Source: Sinomonas sp. R1AF57 (GTDB taxonomy: Bacteria > Actinomycetota > Actinomycetes > Actinomycetales > Micrococcaceae). Taken from it: 64,000 nucleotides of DNA. The stretch is taken from assembly GCF_002224485.1 (NCBI RefSeq), contig NZ_CP022463.1, positions 2,186,990-2,250,989 on the forward strand. Direction: 5' to 3'. Position 1 is the stretch's first letter. Each line of letters opens with the position of its first letter. The notes beneath the pieces were generated by a model. The model was not told the DNA's origin. It did not search any database and worked only from the letters and a program-made list of their open reading frames with translations. Below, one piece after another: positions 20,588-29,707 of the stretch. The position numbers and the translations under genes were made by a program.

Positions 20588-20658
20588 CTGCACCGCCTGT
20601 CGTGGATGCCCGGCCGGGCCGGGGTTTCGTCGTCGTGGGACTGGCGGTGAGCACGCGA

Positions 20659-20688
20659 AGGCCGCGGCGGCAGGAGCCGCCGCGGCCT
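20659..20688 (-). terminator. Terminator after gdh
   Basis: Arms 20659-20671 and 20676-20688 are perfect 13-base complements (loop agga), 15 bases past the gdh stop and upstream of the pdtaS start. Confidence 0.8.
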
Positions 20689-20703
20689 CATGCACCGTGC
20701 CGC

Positions 20704-23700
20704 CTAATGGCGCACGATCGACCGCAGCAGCCTCAATGCTACCGAGAGCGAGGCCATGTCGTCGCTCTCGAGGGCGTTGACCTCTGCGAACATCGCCGCC
20801 GCGCGATCCAGCTGCTCCCGATTCGCTTCCTCCCAGACGGCGAGCCGGGCGTCCGGGGCTGCCGAATCGGGTGCGGCGTCCATGACCGAACGCGTGAAGT
20901 CAGCGACCGTGGCATAGAGGTCGTCCCGCAGCGCCGCCCTGGCCAGCGCCTGCCAGCGGTCCCGACGCGGAAGCGCGGTGATCCGCTCGAGCAGGTCGTC
21001 GACCCGGAACCGGTCGAACACCGTGTAGTAGACGGCGGCGACCTGCTCCACAGGCGACCCAGTCGACTGGGCGATGCGCGCCACGTCGAGCAGCGCAAAG
21101 CTCTCGAAGAGCTCCGCCCAACGCTTCGCGAGCTCCTCGGGCAGGCCCCACGACCGGCCCCGCTCCAGCCAGGACATCACGCGGGCGGCGTCCTGGCCGC
21201 GGAGGTAGTCGAGCAGCCGGGCGCGCAGCGTGGCCAGCGGCGGCCCGTACTGCCCGACCACTTCGGCGATGGTCTTGCCCGCGGTGCCCTGGTGCAGGAG
21301 CCATCGCACCGCGCGGTCGAGGAGGCGCCGGATGTCGAGGTGGACCATCGTCCAGTGCTCGGTGGGGAACGAGGCCGGCATGGCGTTGACGGCGTCGGTG
21401 AGCTCGTCGAGACGGTACACCTCGCGCAGCGCGACGAACGCCTTGGCGACCGCGGCCGGCGTCGCGCTCGTCTCCTCGATGGTGCGGAAGGCGAAGGTGA
21501 TCCCGCCGAGGTTGATCATGTCGTTCGCCACGGCGGTGGCGATGATCTCCCGGCGCAGCGGGTGGCTGTCGAGCTCCTCGTCGAAGCGCTCGCCGATCTC
21601 GCTCGGGAAGTACTTCCGCAGCGTGTCCCGGAACCAGGGGTCGTCGGCGAGGTCGGATTCACGCAGTGCCTCGGTGAGCTCGATCTTCGCGTAGGCCGCG
21701 AGCACCGACAGCTCCGGCGACGTGAGCCCCTGGCCCTGCTCGACGCGCTTCTGGAGCTCCCCGGTGCTCGGGAGCGCCTCGAGGTCGCGCTTGAGGTCGG
21801 CCTCCTTCTCGAGCCAGTCCATGAGGCGCTCGAAGCTGGGGCTCCATTCGACGACCTTGGCACGGTCGTTCACGAGCAGGATGTTCTGGTCGATGTTGTC
21901 CGCGAGCACGAGCCGCGCGACCTCGCCGGTCATCGAGGCCAGGAAGTCGGTGCGTTCGGAGGCCTGAAGCTTGCCTGCGGCGACCATGCGGTCCACGAAG
22001 ATCTTGATGTTGACCTCGTGGTCGGACGTGTCGACGCCGGCCGAGTTGTCCATCGCATCCGTATTGAGGATGACGCCCTGGAGGGCCGCCTCGATGCGTC
22101 CGCGCTGGGTGAAGCCGAGGTTGCCGCCCTCCCCCACCACCTTGACCCGCAGGTCGCGGCCGTCGACGCGGATGGCGTCATTGGCTTTGTCGCCGACCTC
22201 GGCGTTCGTCTCGGTGCTCGCCTTGACGTACGTGCCGATGCCTCCGTTGTAGAAGAGGTCCACCGGTGCGAGGAGCACGGCCTTGAGCATCTCCGCCACG
22301 CTCAGCTGCGTGGTGCCTTCAGGCAGGCCGAGCGCGGTCCGCACCTCCTCGGACACCGGGATCCACTTCGCCGAGCGCGGGTACACACCGCCGCCTGCGC
22401 TGATGAGGTCGCGGTCGTAGTCGTCCCAGGACGACCGCGGGAGCTCGAAGAGGCGACGCCGTTCGGCGTAGGAGGATGCGGCGTCGGGCGTGGGGTCGAG
22501 GAAGATGTGGCGGTGGTCGAACGCCGCCACGAGGCGGATGTGCTCCGACAGGAGCATCCCGTTGCCGAAGACGTCGCCGGACATGTCGCCCACGCCCACG
22601 ACCGTGAAGTCCTCGGTCTGGGTGTCGTGGTCGAGCTCGCTGAAGTGCCGCTTCACCGACTCCCACGCGCCTCGGGCCGTGATGCCCATGGCCTTGTGGT
22701 CGTAGCCGACCGATCCGCCGGAGGCGAAGGCATCGCCGAGCCAGAAACCGTACTCCGCCGAGAGCCCGTTGGCGATGTCGGAGAACGTCGCAGTGCCCTT
22801 GTCCGCGGCGACAACCAGGTACGAGTCGTCATCGTCGTGGCGCACGACGCCGGCGGGCGGCACCACCTGTTCCCCGGCCTCGGTCGTCACCCGGTTGTCG
22901 GTGATGTCCAGGAGGCCGCGGATGAACGTCTTGTAGCTCTCGACCCCCTCGGCGAGCCATGCCGCGCGATCGGCGGCCGGGTCCGGGAGCCGCTTCGCGA
23001 AGAATCCGCCCTTGGCTCCCGTGGGCACGATCACGGCGTTCTTGACCACCTGCGCCTTCACGAGGCCCAGGATCTCGGTGCGGAAGTCCTCGCGCCGGTC
23101 GGACCAGCGCAGGCCCCCGCGGGCGACCTTGCCGAAGCGCAGGTGCACGCCCTCGACCCTCGGCGAGTACACCCAGATCTCGTACGCCGGCTTCGGCGAG
23201 GGCAGGCCCTCGATCTGTGACGGGCGCAGCTTGAGGCTGAGGTAGTTCCTGCCGAGGTAGAAGTTGGTGCGCAGGGTCGCCTCGATGAGGTTGATGAACG
23301 TGCGCAGGAGGCGGTCGGCGTCGAGCGTGGGGACCTTCTCGAGCTCTGCCATGAGCTCGGCGGTGACCTGGGCCGTCACCTGCTCCCTCTCTCCGTCCGC
23401 GACCTGCGGATCGAAGCGGGCCTCGAAGTACGCCACGAGGCGGCGCGTGACCTCGGCGTTGTTCAGGAGCGTGTCCGCGATGAACCCGAGCGAGTTCGTG
23501 TTGCCGGTCTGGCGCATGTACTTGGCGTAGGCCCTCAGGACGACGACCTGGCGCGACCTGAGTCCTTCGCGCAGGACGAGGCGATCGAGCCCGTCCGACT
23601 CGGTCTCCCCGGCGAGTGCCGCCCCGAACGCGTCGGCGAGCAGCTTCCCCGTGGCGAGCGGGTCGACGCCGGCCGGGTACTTGAGGCCGAGGTCGTACAG

Positions 23701-25587
23701 GAAGAACTCCCGCTCGTCGCCGGTCGTGATCTCGAAGGGTCGCTCGTCGAGCACCTCGAGGCCGAGGTTGTGGAAGTACGGGAGGATCTGGCTCAGGCTC
23801 TTGGGCTCGAAGAGGTAGAGCTTGACGCGCGCGTCCTCCTCGAGCGACTCGCCTGCCCCCTGGGGGAGGTACACGTGGACGGCAGGACGCTCGGGCGCCT
23901 CCTCGCCTTCCGCTCTCTCCGCTTCAAGGGCCGCCTGCTCCGCCGCGTAGGCCTCGAACCGCGTGAGGTCGTCGAGGGCGTCCTCGATGCTGTAGTCGAT
24001 GCGGTAGGACTGCGGGAACGCCTCGCTCCACACGGCGGCCAGATGCTCGGCCTGCTCGAGGGGCCGGTTCTCGTGGAGCACCTGGGCGATTCCTTCGCTC
24101 CAGGACCTGGTGGCGGTGACGAGGCGCTGCTCGAGGGCGGCAGTGTCGATCGAGTGCAGGTCCACCCCGCCGCCCTCCGCGCTCTTGGGAAGCCGGATGC
24201 GGAAGTAGAGCCGCGCGAGGGCAGAGTCGCTCATGTGGGAGTCGTAGTCGATCGAGGACGAGTGGAACTCCCTCTCGAGCTCCTGCTCGATGCGGCGTCG
24301 CACCGCGGTGTTGTAGCGGTCCTTCGGCAGGTAGACGACGGCGTTCATGAAGCGCCCGTAGATGTCGGGGCGTAGGAACAGCCGTGTGCGTCGGCGCTCC
24401 TGGAGGCGCTGGATGCGGGTCACCGTGTTCAGCAGGGTGTCCACATCGATCTGGAACAGCTCGTCACGGGGATAGGTCTCGAGGATCGCGAGCAGGTCCT
24501 TGCCGGAGTGGGAGTCGGACGGGAAGCCCGACCGGCGCATGACCTCGTCGATCTTGTCCTTGACGATCGGGACCGTCCGGGCGGACTGGGTGTAGGCACT
24601 CGAGGCGAAGAGCCCGATGAAGCGCCGCTCGCCATCGACCCGGCCCTGGGCGTCGAAGCGCTTGATGCCGATGTAGTCGAGGTAGGCGGGACGGTGGACC
24701 GTGCTGCGCGAGTTGGCCTTCGTGATGACGAGGGCGCGCCGTTCGCGCGCATGCTCCTGGCCCTCGGCCGTCAGGTGCTGGAGCGCGTGCGCGCCGTCCC
24801 CGCGGAGCAGCCCGAGCCCGCTGCCCTCGACGAGCTCGAGGACGTCTTCGCCGTCGGCCGTCGTGAGGTCGTACTCCCGGTAGCCGAGGAAGGTGAAGTT
24901 GCCTTCCTCGAGCCACCGGAGGAGCTCCTGGGTGGGGACGAGGTCGGGGATGTCCTCGGCGCCGGCGACCGTTCCGAGGCCGTCTGCGATCTCGAGGGCC
25001 TTGGTCCGCATGGGATTCCAGTCCTCGACGGCGGCCCTGACGTCCCCGAGCACCCGCTGGATGCCTTCGATCAGTTCCGGCTTCTGCGAGGCGGAGGCCC
25101 GGTTCGTCTCGATCGCGATCCAGGACTCGATGTGGGTGGCGTTGTCTCCGTCCGCGATGAGGGCGGAGAGCAGCGGCATGGTCGCGGTGTCGCCGCTGGT
25201 CATGCCCCACTGGGCGGGGACGCGGTCGACGGCGACGATCCCGTCGTCGCTGCGGCGGCGGGTCACGACGAACATGGGGTGCACGACGAGGTGGATGGGC
25301 GCGTGCTGGCGCACGAGCTCCGCGGTGACGGAGTCGACCAGGAACGGCATGTCATCGGTGACGATGTAGACGATGCTCCGGCCGCCTTCGTCGACGATGG
25401 CGACGTTGGCGGTGCCCACGACCCGCCCCTCGGCGACCTTCCAGTGCTCGCGTGCCCGTTCCTGCAGCGTCTCCGACGGGTATGCCTGCTGGTCTTCCTC
25501 GGCCAGATGCTCGTAGTACTCGGCGAGGAACCGGGATTCCTGCTCGGCGGACGGGAAGGGGGTCTGCTGGGCAGTACCGGTCGACAC
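20704..25587 (-). CDS. gdh: NAD-specific glutamate dehydrogenase, 180-kDa type
   Basis: About 1627 residues, the normal length of the large NAD-GDH family (M. tuberculosis Rv2476c). It converts glutamate to 2-oxoglutarate and ammonia with NAD. A long N-terminal region with ACT-like regulatory modules (VYIVTDDMPFLVDSVTAEL) precedes the catalytic core, which shows RGGLRWSDRREDFRTEILGL, the lysine loop VPTGAKGGFFAK, VGVGDMSGDVFGNGML and VGEGGNLGFTQ. A GTG at 25602 opens the frame, but the GTG at 25585-25587 has a GGAGG site eight bases upstream, so I start there. In relatives this enzyme is controlled by the FHA protein GarA/OdhI. Monocistronic, ending at the hairpin 20659-20688. Confidence 0.93.
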   Translation of the reverse strand: MSTGTAQQTPFPSAEQESRFLAEYYEHLAEEDQQAYPSETLQERAREHWKVAEGRVVGTANVAIVDEGGRSIVYIVTDDMPFLVDSVTAELVRQHAPIHLVVHPMFVVTRRRSDDGIVAVDRVPAQWGMTSGDTATMPLLSALIADGDNATHIESWIAIETNRASASQKPELIEGIQRVLGDVRAAVEDWNPMRTKALEIADGLGTVAGAEDIPDLVPTQELLRWLEEGNFTFLGYREYDLTTADGEDVLELVEGSGLGLLRGDGAHALQHLTAEGQEHARERRALVITKANSRSTVHRPAYLDYIGIKRFDAQGRVDGERRFIGLFASSAYTQSARTVPIVKDKIDEVMRRSGFPSDSHSGKDLLAILETYPRDELFQIDVDTLLNTVTRIQRLQERRRTRLFLRPDIYGRFMNAVVYLPKDRYNTAVRRRIEQELEREFHSSSIDYDSHMSDSALARLYFRIRLPKSAEGGGVDLHSIDTAALEQRLVTATRSWSEGIAQVLHENRPLEQAEHLAAVWSEAFPQSYRIDYSIEDALDDLTRFEAYAAEQAALEAERAEGEEAPERPAVHVYLPQGAGESLEEDARVKLYLFEPKSLSQILPYFHNLGLEVLDERPFEITTGDEREFFLYDLGLKYPAGVDPLATGKLLADAFGAALAGETESDGLDRLVLREGLRSRQVVVLRAYAKYMRQTGNTNSLGFIADTLLNNAEVTRRLVAYFEARFDPQVADGEREQVTAQVTAELMAELEKVPTLDADRLLRTFINLIEATLRTNFYLGRNYLSLKLRPSQIEGLPSPKPAYEIWVYSPRVEGVHLRFGKVARGGLRWSDRREDFRTEILGLVKAQVVKNAVIVPTGAKGGFFAKRLPDPAADRAAWLAEGVESYKTFIRGLLDITDNRVTTEAGEQVVPPAGVVRHDDDDSYLVVAADKGTATFSDIANGLSAEYGFWLGDAFASGGSVGYDHKAMGITARGAWESVKRHFSELDHDTQTEDFTVVGVGDMSGDVFGNGMLLSEHIRLVAAFDHRHIFLDPTPDAASSYAERRRLFELPRSSWDDYDRDLISAGGGVYPRSAKWIPVSEEVRTALGLPEGTTQLSVAEMLKAVLLAPVDLFYNGGIGTYVKASTETNAEVGDKANDAIRVDGRDLRVKVVGEGGNLGFTQRGRIEAALQGVILNTDAMDNSAGVDTSDHEVNIKIFVDRMVAAGKLQASERTDFLASMTGEVARLVLADNIDQNILLVNDRAKVVEWSPSFERLMDWLEKEADLKRDLEALPSTGELQKRVEQGQGLTSPELSVLAAYAKIELTEALRESDLADDPWFRDTLRKYFPSEIGERFDEELDSHPLRREIIATAVANDMINLGGITFAFRTIEETSATPAAVAKAFVALREVYRLDELTDAVNAMPASFPTEHWTMVHLDIRRLLDRAVRWLLHQGTAGKTIAEVVGQYGPPLATLRARLLDYLRGQDAARVMSWLERGRSWGLPEELAKRWAELFESFALLDVARIAQSTGSPVEQVAAVYYTVFDRFRVDDLLERITALPRRDRWQALARAALRDDLYATVADFTRSVMDAAPDSAAPDARLAVWEEANREQLDRAAAMFAEVNALESDDMASLSVALRLLRSIVRH

Positions 25588-25641
25588 GGGGCTCGCCTCC
25601 ACTGGACAGGGCTGCCACTTCGCAGCGCTCTGACGACGAGC

Positions 25642-26958
25642 CTAGCGCGGGGCCTCTAGGCCTGCTTTGGTACCACGTCTAGCGAAACGGCGTTTTTGCT
25701 GGACAGGTGCACACACGAGCTCGGCGATGGCCTTCCGCAGAGCCGAATCGGGCGCCGATTCGAGGAGGACCGAGCCGCCAAGCAGCGCCGCGTCGGCCGC
25801 AGCGCCGTCGAACGGGATCATGGCGGCCACGGGCACGCCCGGGCCGAAGCGCTCCCATGCCTCGCGCAGCGCGCGCTCGGGGAACCGCCCGATCGAGGAC
25901 TGCCTGACCTTGTTGAAGACGACCCTCGGGCTAGCGCTCGGGACGGCCTGCTCCAATTCAGAGATGGCCCGCACGAGGCGGGGCATTCCCACGGCGTCGG
26001 CTGCGCCCACGGCGAACACCCGGTCGGCAAGCTCGAGCGAGCGCAGCGTCGCCGCATTCCGGCGGGGCGCCATGGTGTCGAAGCTGAGCTCCTCGTCTGC
26101 CTCCAGGCAGAAGGACACATCCACGACCACGGCGTCGGCAACCTCGCGGCACCTCCCGATCACGTCGCCGAAGGCCGCCGCACGCAGCTCCGGCCACCGA
26201 TCCGCGCGGGTGAGGCCGGTGAGGACGCGCAGCGTCCCGCCGCCGACGACAACAGGAGTCGCAATGCGCTCGAGCGCCTGGCGGTCCAGGAGCCCCTGGT
26301 CGGCGAGCCTGCAGGCCTGTGCGAGGCCGGCGGAGTCGTCGAGGAGCCCGAGTGCGGGGGCGACAGAGGCTCCGTAGGTGTCGGCGTCGACCAGCACGAC
26401 GGCGCGCCCGTCCGCGGCGAGCTCCGCGGCACAGTTCACGGCGACCGTCGTCCGGCCGGGCGAGCCGATGGGCCCCCACACGGCGATCACCTCGCCCAGG
26501 CTCTCGGGGTCGCCGTCGTCCCCGCCGGAGCCGTCTGAGGCGTCCGCGACGGGTTCGGCGAGCGGGCGGGCACCGGCGACCGCGAAGGATGACAGGGACA
26601 CCGGGTCCTGCGCCACCTGCTCCACTGCGCGCCCGATGAGCCGCGCGAGCTCAGGCGCGGGGACGGACTCTGGCGCTGCGAACAGGCCGAGCGCGGAGAG
26701 CCTGGCCCGCTCGGCGTCGTCGTCGGTGAGACCGACCAGGGCCACACCGACGGCGGCGAGCCGGTCCGCGAGTGTCGCGGTGATGTCCTGGGTGCCCCCC
26801 GCCACGACGGCGGCCCGGGCGAGACCGGTCTGGCAGGCAGCGATGAGCTCGGAGAGCTCGCCGCAGCGCCTCACCACCGTGACCGGCCCGTGGAGCCGCT
26901 CGAGCGACCCGACGAGCTCGGCTTGGCCGGCGCCGATGGTGACCACGGGAATGCTCAT
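25642..26958 (-). CDS. CpaE/ParA-like P-loop ATPase with altered Walker A
   Basis: 438 residues. Residues 1-115 form a receiver-like Rossmann domain without a clear phospho-acceptor; a Gly/Asp-rich linker follows; then a MinD/ParA-type ATPase domain with WGPIGSPGRTTVAVN (161-175) and VVLVDADTYGAS (187-198). The deviant Walker A has Arg169 where most relatives carry Lys, and there is no early KGG lysine. The two-domain layout is that of CpaE/TadZ, which localises Flp pilus assembly, but no pilin, CpaF ATPase or TadB/C gene is nearby. ATG at 26956-26958 overlaps the stop of the SAF-domain gene (ATGA), so the two proteins are very likely partners. Function unknown; family assignment good. Confidence 0.8.
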   Translation of the reverse strand: MSIPVVTIGAGQAELVGSLERLHGPVTVVRRCGELSELIAACQTGLARAAVVAGGTQDITATLADRLAAVGVALVGLTDDDAERARLSALGLFAAPESVPAPELARLIGRAVEQVAQDPVSLSSFAVAGARPLAEPVADASDGSGGDDGDPESLGEVIAVWGPIGSPGRTTVAVNCAAELAADGRAVVLVDADTYGASVAPALGLLDDSAGLAQACRLADQGLLDRQALERIATPVVVGGGTLRVLTGLTRADRWPELRAAAFGDVIGRCREVADAVVVDVSFCLEADEELSFDTMAPRRNAATLRSLELADRVFAVGAADAVGMPRLVRAISELEQAVPSASPRVVFNKVRQSSIGRFPERALREAWERFGPGVPVAAMIPFDGAAADAALLGGSVLLESAPDSALRKAIAELVCAPVQQKRRFARRGTKAGLEAPR

Positions 26959-27632
26959 CGCGTCCCGCCCGCGGGATTCCACACGAGCGAGACCTTCGCC
27001 TCGTTGGCCTGGGCGCCGAGGAGCTTGGGCAGTCTGGCGTCGTCGACCAGCACCAGCACGCGCGTCTCGCGGCTTCCGCCGAGCGTCGAGGTGGCGGCCT
27101 CGCGGTGCGCGATCTCGGCGCCCGGAACCAGGAGCACAGGTTCCGCGAAGCCGTTGCGCCCATCGGGAAGAGCGACCCAGATGTCGACCCGGGTCCCCGG
27201 CTGGGCTTCCGCGGGCAGCGAATCCCCTGCGCTGACGGAGACGGGCTTGCGGTCCACTGCACGCGGCTCACCGAGGCTCGACGCCGGGACGAGATCACCC
27301 TTCGCGACGCGCTGCAGCGCGACACGGCCCTCGGGAGGCGCGCCTGCGCGGAGGTATCGGCCTTCGGCGTCGCCCAGCCTGACGTCGACCTGCTCGAGCA
27401 GAGTCGCGTCGACCGGCTGTCCGACGGCGATGTCCTCCTTCGCGGAGTAGACCGGGACGGTCACATCCGCGGCGTCGACCAGCGCGACGACTCCGGCGGT
27501 CGACGCCAGGACGAGGAGCAGGCCCACCAGGAGCCGCGGATCCTTCCACGAGGGCCGCGACATCCTCGCTCCGGGTGGGTTGGCGGCTGGGCTCCTCGAG
27601 CCTGACGGCGTTGTGGTCATGGCAGCGGACAT
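26955..27632 (-). CDS. SAF-domain membrane-anchored protein (CpaB/RcpC-like)
   Basis: 225 residues: a basic cytoplasmic N-terminus, one membrane helix (LLVGLLLVLASTAGVVALV, about 32-50) and an external part with an SAF domain, VTVPVYSAKEDIAVGQPV through the KGDLVPASSL block, then a beta-rich C-terminus. CpaB/RcpC proteins of this form bind peptidoglycan or the secretin in Tad pili. Start chosen at ATG 27630-27632, which has a GGGGGGA site six bases upstream; ATG 27620 is a weaker alternative. It overlaps the ParA/CpaE-like gene by four bases. With no other Tad genes, it probably belongs to a different envelope-linked system together with the ATPase and the LysM protein downstream on the other strand. 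Confidence 0.8.
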   Translation of the reverse strand: MSAAMTTTPSGSRSPAANPPGARMSRPSWKDPRLLVGLLLVLASTAGVVALVDAADVTVPVYSAKEDIAVGQPVDATLLEQVDVRLGDAEGRYLRAGAPPEGRVALQRVAKGDLVPASSLGEPRAVDRKPVSVSAGDSLPAEAQPGTRVDIWVALPDGRNGFAEPVLLVPGAEIAHREAATSTLGGSRETRVLVLVDDARLPKLLGAQANEAKVSLVWNPAGGTR

Positions 27633-27729
27633 CGAGATCCCCCCTCGAACGCGGGCCGCACCCCGGCCCCCCGGCGACATTGTGTCCGGCGGGCGGCGGT
27701 GCGCCCAAGTCACACCACGCCAAAGGGGG

Positions 27730-27745
27730 TCAAACTGTGGATAAC
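27730..27745 (+). promoter_or_regulatory. Candidate operator TCAAACTG-N4-YAAC, site 1
   Basis: TCAAACTGTGGATAAC lies 47 bases before the HTH gene start. The same TCAAACTG-N4-YAAC pattern occurs twice in tandem upstream of the LysM gene, the nearer-distance match ending at the identical distance from its ATG. Confidence 0.5.
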
Positions 27746-27780
27746 TCCACCAACGAGTGTTGAACCAGTCCCGGCGGTGG

Positions 27781-27786
27781 CAGAAT
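27781..27786 (+). promoter_or_regulatory. Leaderless -10-like element (CAGAAT)
   Basis: CAGAAT ends six bases before the ATG at 27793. TTGAAC at 27760-27765 could be a -35 but the spacing (15) is short. No clear ribosome-binding site is present. Confidence 0.4.
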
Positions 27787-27792
27787 GTGACC

Positions 27793-28014
27793 ATGCCTCG
27801 TTTCCTGACGCTCGCGGATGTGTGCGAACAGCTCCAGATCAGCTCGGCGCAGGCGTACGCGCTCGTGCGCAGCGGCGAGCTCAAGGCCATCCAGGTCGGC
27901 GGCCGCGGACAGTGGCGGGTCGAGGACGTCAAGCTGGAGGAGTACATCCAGGCCAGCTATGCGAAGGCCGAGAAGATGCTCGCCGAGAACCGTCGCTCGC
28001 ACAGCGCAGGCTGA
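27793..28014 (+). CDS. Small excisionase/MerR-type HTH DNA-binding protein
   Basis: 73 residues. MPRFLTLADVCEQLQISSAQAYALVRSGELKAIQVG is a winged helix-turn-helix of the AlpA/excisionase/BldC class, followed by a wing (GRGQWRVEDVKLEEYI) and a short charged helix. No effector domain. There are no phage genes nearby, so a chromosomal regulator is more likely than an excisionase. A GTG at 27757 is an alternative start in the same frame, but ATG 27793 fits the family start and has a -10-like hexamer six bases before it. It sits between the divergent SAF/ATPase operon and the hypothetical and LysM genes, and a shared sequence motif upstream of itself and the LysM gene makes it the likely local regulator. 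Confidence 0.8.
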   Translation: MPRFLTLADVCEQLQISSAQAYALVRSGELKAIQVGGRGQWRVEDVKLEEYIQASYAKAEKMLAENRRSHSAG

Positions 28015-28038
28015 CCCGACGTTCGCCGCGCCAGCCGC

Positions 28039-28596
28039 TCAGCCGCCGGACCGCACCGCCAGTAGCGCCGCGAACGGGATCAGCAGCGTGCGCGGCTGCC
28101 GCTCGTCAGGCGCCTCCGCACCGTCGGCGCGCGTGACCTCGAGGTAGTCCCCGCCGACGACGTCGATCCTGCCGGTGACCGTCCAGGGATCCGTCCTGCC
28201 CACGTCCACCATGCAGCCCACCACCACGCGGTCGCGCGCGAGCGCACGCAGCCCTGAGGACAGCGAGAGGGAGCGGCGTACGGCTGACTCCTCGCGCGCG
28301 GCACGCCGTCCCACGCCTGCGACTGTGGCGACCGCGTGTGCCGGAATCAACAGGCTCCGCGGTGGATCCTCCAGAACGAACCACGTGTCCGCGATCTGGC
28401 TGACCTTGCCCCGGCACCTCGTCCCGTGGCGCAGGAGGACCTCGACCGGCCGCCCCGCACCAGCCCGCAGCCGGTCCGCCAGGAGCACCGCAGACTGCTC
28501 GGCGCGCGCTCTCTCCGCGACTTCTGCCTCCAGATCGAGGTGCCCCGCCGCGGCCATCTGCGCTTCGAGGTCTGAGAAGAGGGCATCCCACCGCAT
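28039..28596 (-). CDS. Conserved actinobacterial hypothetical protein
   Basis: 185 residues, soluble, without signal or membrane segment. It begins MRWDALFSDLEAQMAAAGHLDLEAEVAERARAEQ-like (an acidic helical N-terminus), then two beta-rich halves, each with a strand ending in TLLIP or SLLIP followed by a small helix, suggesting an internal duplication of an SH3- or Sm-like barrel. Similar proteins in Arthrobacter relatives are sometimes labelled Fis-family regulators, but I see no HTH. Its start is six bases after TAGGGT (leaderless). Its last codon is 25 bases from the HTH gene end, convergent, and it is divergent from the LysM gene. Confidence 0.7.
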   Translation of the reverse strand: MRWDALFSDLEAQMAAAGHLDLEAEVAERARAEQSAVLLADRLRAGAGRPVEVLLRHGTRCRGKVSQIADTWFVLEDPPRSLLIPAHAVATVAGVGRRAAREESAVRRSLSLSSGLRALARDRVVVGCMVDVGRTDPWTVTGRIDVVGGDYLEVTRADGAEAPDERQPRTLLIPFAALLAVRSGG

Positions 28597-28602
28597 GCGT
28601 CA

Positions 28603-28608
28603 ACCCTA
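28603..28608 (-). promoter_or_regulatory. Leaderless -10 element (TAGGGT)
   Basis: Minus-strand TAGGGT ends six bases before the ATG at 28596; no ribosome-binding site. Confidence 0.6.
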
Positions 28609-28677
28609 GAGAACGCACCCCCCGCTAAGCAATTGCCCTCGTATCCCGCCATCACTGGACAAAGTGTTCTGTTCGTG

Positions 28678-28716
28678 ATCAAACTGGATCTAACGACATC
28701 AAACTGGATCCAACGA
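28678..28716 (+). repeat. Two 19-bp direct repeats, period 20
   Basis: ATCAAACTGGATCYAACGA occurs at 28678-28696 and 28698-28716, differing at one base. The 20-base period is close to two helical turns, as for a head-to-tail bound regulator. The repeats lie 25-64 bases upstream of the LysM gene and share TCAAACTG-N4-YAAC with the site before the HTH gene. Confidence 0.8.
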
Positions 28717-28741
28717 GCCAAGCGCCTATGTGGGGGAAGAC

Positions 28742-29620
28742 ATGGAGAACACGCAGCGTCAGCAGGTCATGGCAGACGCACTGACCACCGCGGCAGTACT
28801 GGTCCTGGCGGCCGTGCTCGTCGTCGCAGGCACGATGCTTGCGGGAAGTCTCGCGCCGGGCGCCTCCGGTGACTGGCTGCGGATCGCACCGGACGCGTTC
28901 GACGGCGGCACGCTCCCGGGCTTCGACGTCCTCCTCGGGCTCCTCGCAAGCGTGGCCGGGCTCGCGGCGGTGACCTGGTGGCTGCTCTCCATGGGCTTGG
29001 CCGTCACGGCGGCCCTGCTGGCTGCCGCCGGCGCGCCGCGCGCGTCGGGGATCACTGGGGCCTTCGCGCCGGCCTTCATGCGCAGGCTTGCCCTTGCCGT
29101 GCTCGGCCTCAGCCTTGCGGCCGCGCCTGCCGCGCACGCGGACACACTTCCCGATCCGACATGGCAGCCGTCGGTCTCGGTTCCCGAGACGCTCGCTGCC
29201 ACACCCCACGCGTCCGCGGCCGCTGGCGCGGAGACTCCAGCAACACAGTCTCCAGCAGGACAGACCCCAGCAGCAGAGACAGCACCGGCCGAGGCGGCAC
29301 CTGCGGAGACGACAGCCGCCGAATCCGCCCCCGAGCCGACGCCGCTCCCGCAGCCCGGCTGGACACCGTCCGCTCCCCTGGCCCCGACGGGCCTGCTGAT
29401 CCAGCAGCCCGCCCGGGGAGCAGAGGCCGCGGGGATGACGACTGTCGAGGTCCGCCCCGGCGACACCCTCTGGTCGATTGTGGCAAGGCATCTCGGGCCG
29501 GGTGCCACGGAACTCGACATCGCTGCCGCCTGGCCCGACTGGTACGCGGCCAACAGGGGTGCGATCGGGGACAGCCCGCATCTCATCCTGCCGGGCCAGC
29601 TCCTCACCGCACCGCACTGA
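28742..29620 (+). CDS. Membrane-anchored LysM-domain protein
   Basis: 292 residues. Three hydrophobic segments (about residues 15-37, 62-95 and 105-130, the last ending AAPAAHA) are followed by a long Ala/Pro/Glu/Thr-rich linker with repeats such as PAETAPAEAAPAETT, and a single C-terminal LysM domain (VEVRPGDTLWSIVARHLG, WYAANRGAIGDSPHLILPGQLL). The LysM binds peptidoglycan and the linker can span the wall. ATG 28742 has a GGGGGA site upstream; GTG 28730 is in frame. Downstream by 87 bases is the Rv3235-family gene. Proteins of this build occur next to Rv3235 family genes and secA in many actinobacteria, but no function is known. Confidence 0.82.
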   Translation: MENTQRQQVMADALTTAAVLVLAAVLVVAGTMLAGSLAPGASGDWLRIAPDAFDGGTLPGFDVLLGLLASVAGLAAVTWWLLSMGLAVTAALLAAAGAPRASGITGAFAPAFMRRLALAVLGLSLAAAPAAHADTLPDPTWQPSVSVPETLAATPHASAAAGAETPATQSPAGQTPAAETAPAEAAPAETTAAESAPEPTPLPQPGWTPSAPLAPTGLLIQQPARGAEAAGMTTVEVRPGDTLWSIVARHLGPGATELDIAAAWPDWYAANRGAIGDSPHLILPGQLLTAPH

Positions 29621-29707
29621 GACTCCTCGGCTCCGACGCTACCGGGACCCGAACCGCGCACACGAACGTCCCGCAACCACGCCGCCGACCTGCAAAGGAA
29701 GCACGCC

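Noticed and set aside
27736-27744. TGTGGATAA, a perfect DnaA box on the minus strand
   Set aside because: It lies inside the TCAAACTG-N4-YAAC motif that recurs upstream of the LysM gene, which explains it better.
27793-28014. Reading the small HTH protein as a phage excisionase
   Set aside because: No integrase, attachment-site repeat or other phage gene is nearby and the neighbours are chromosomal housekeeping or envelope genes.
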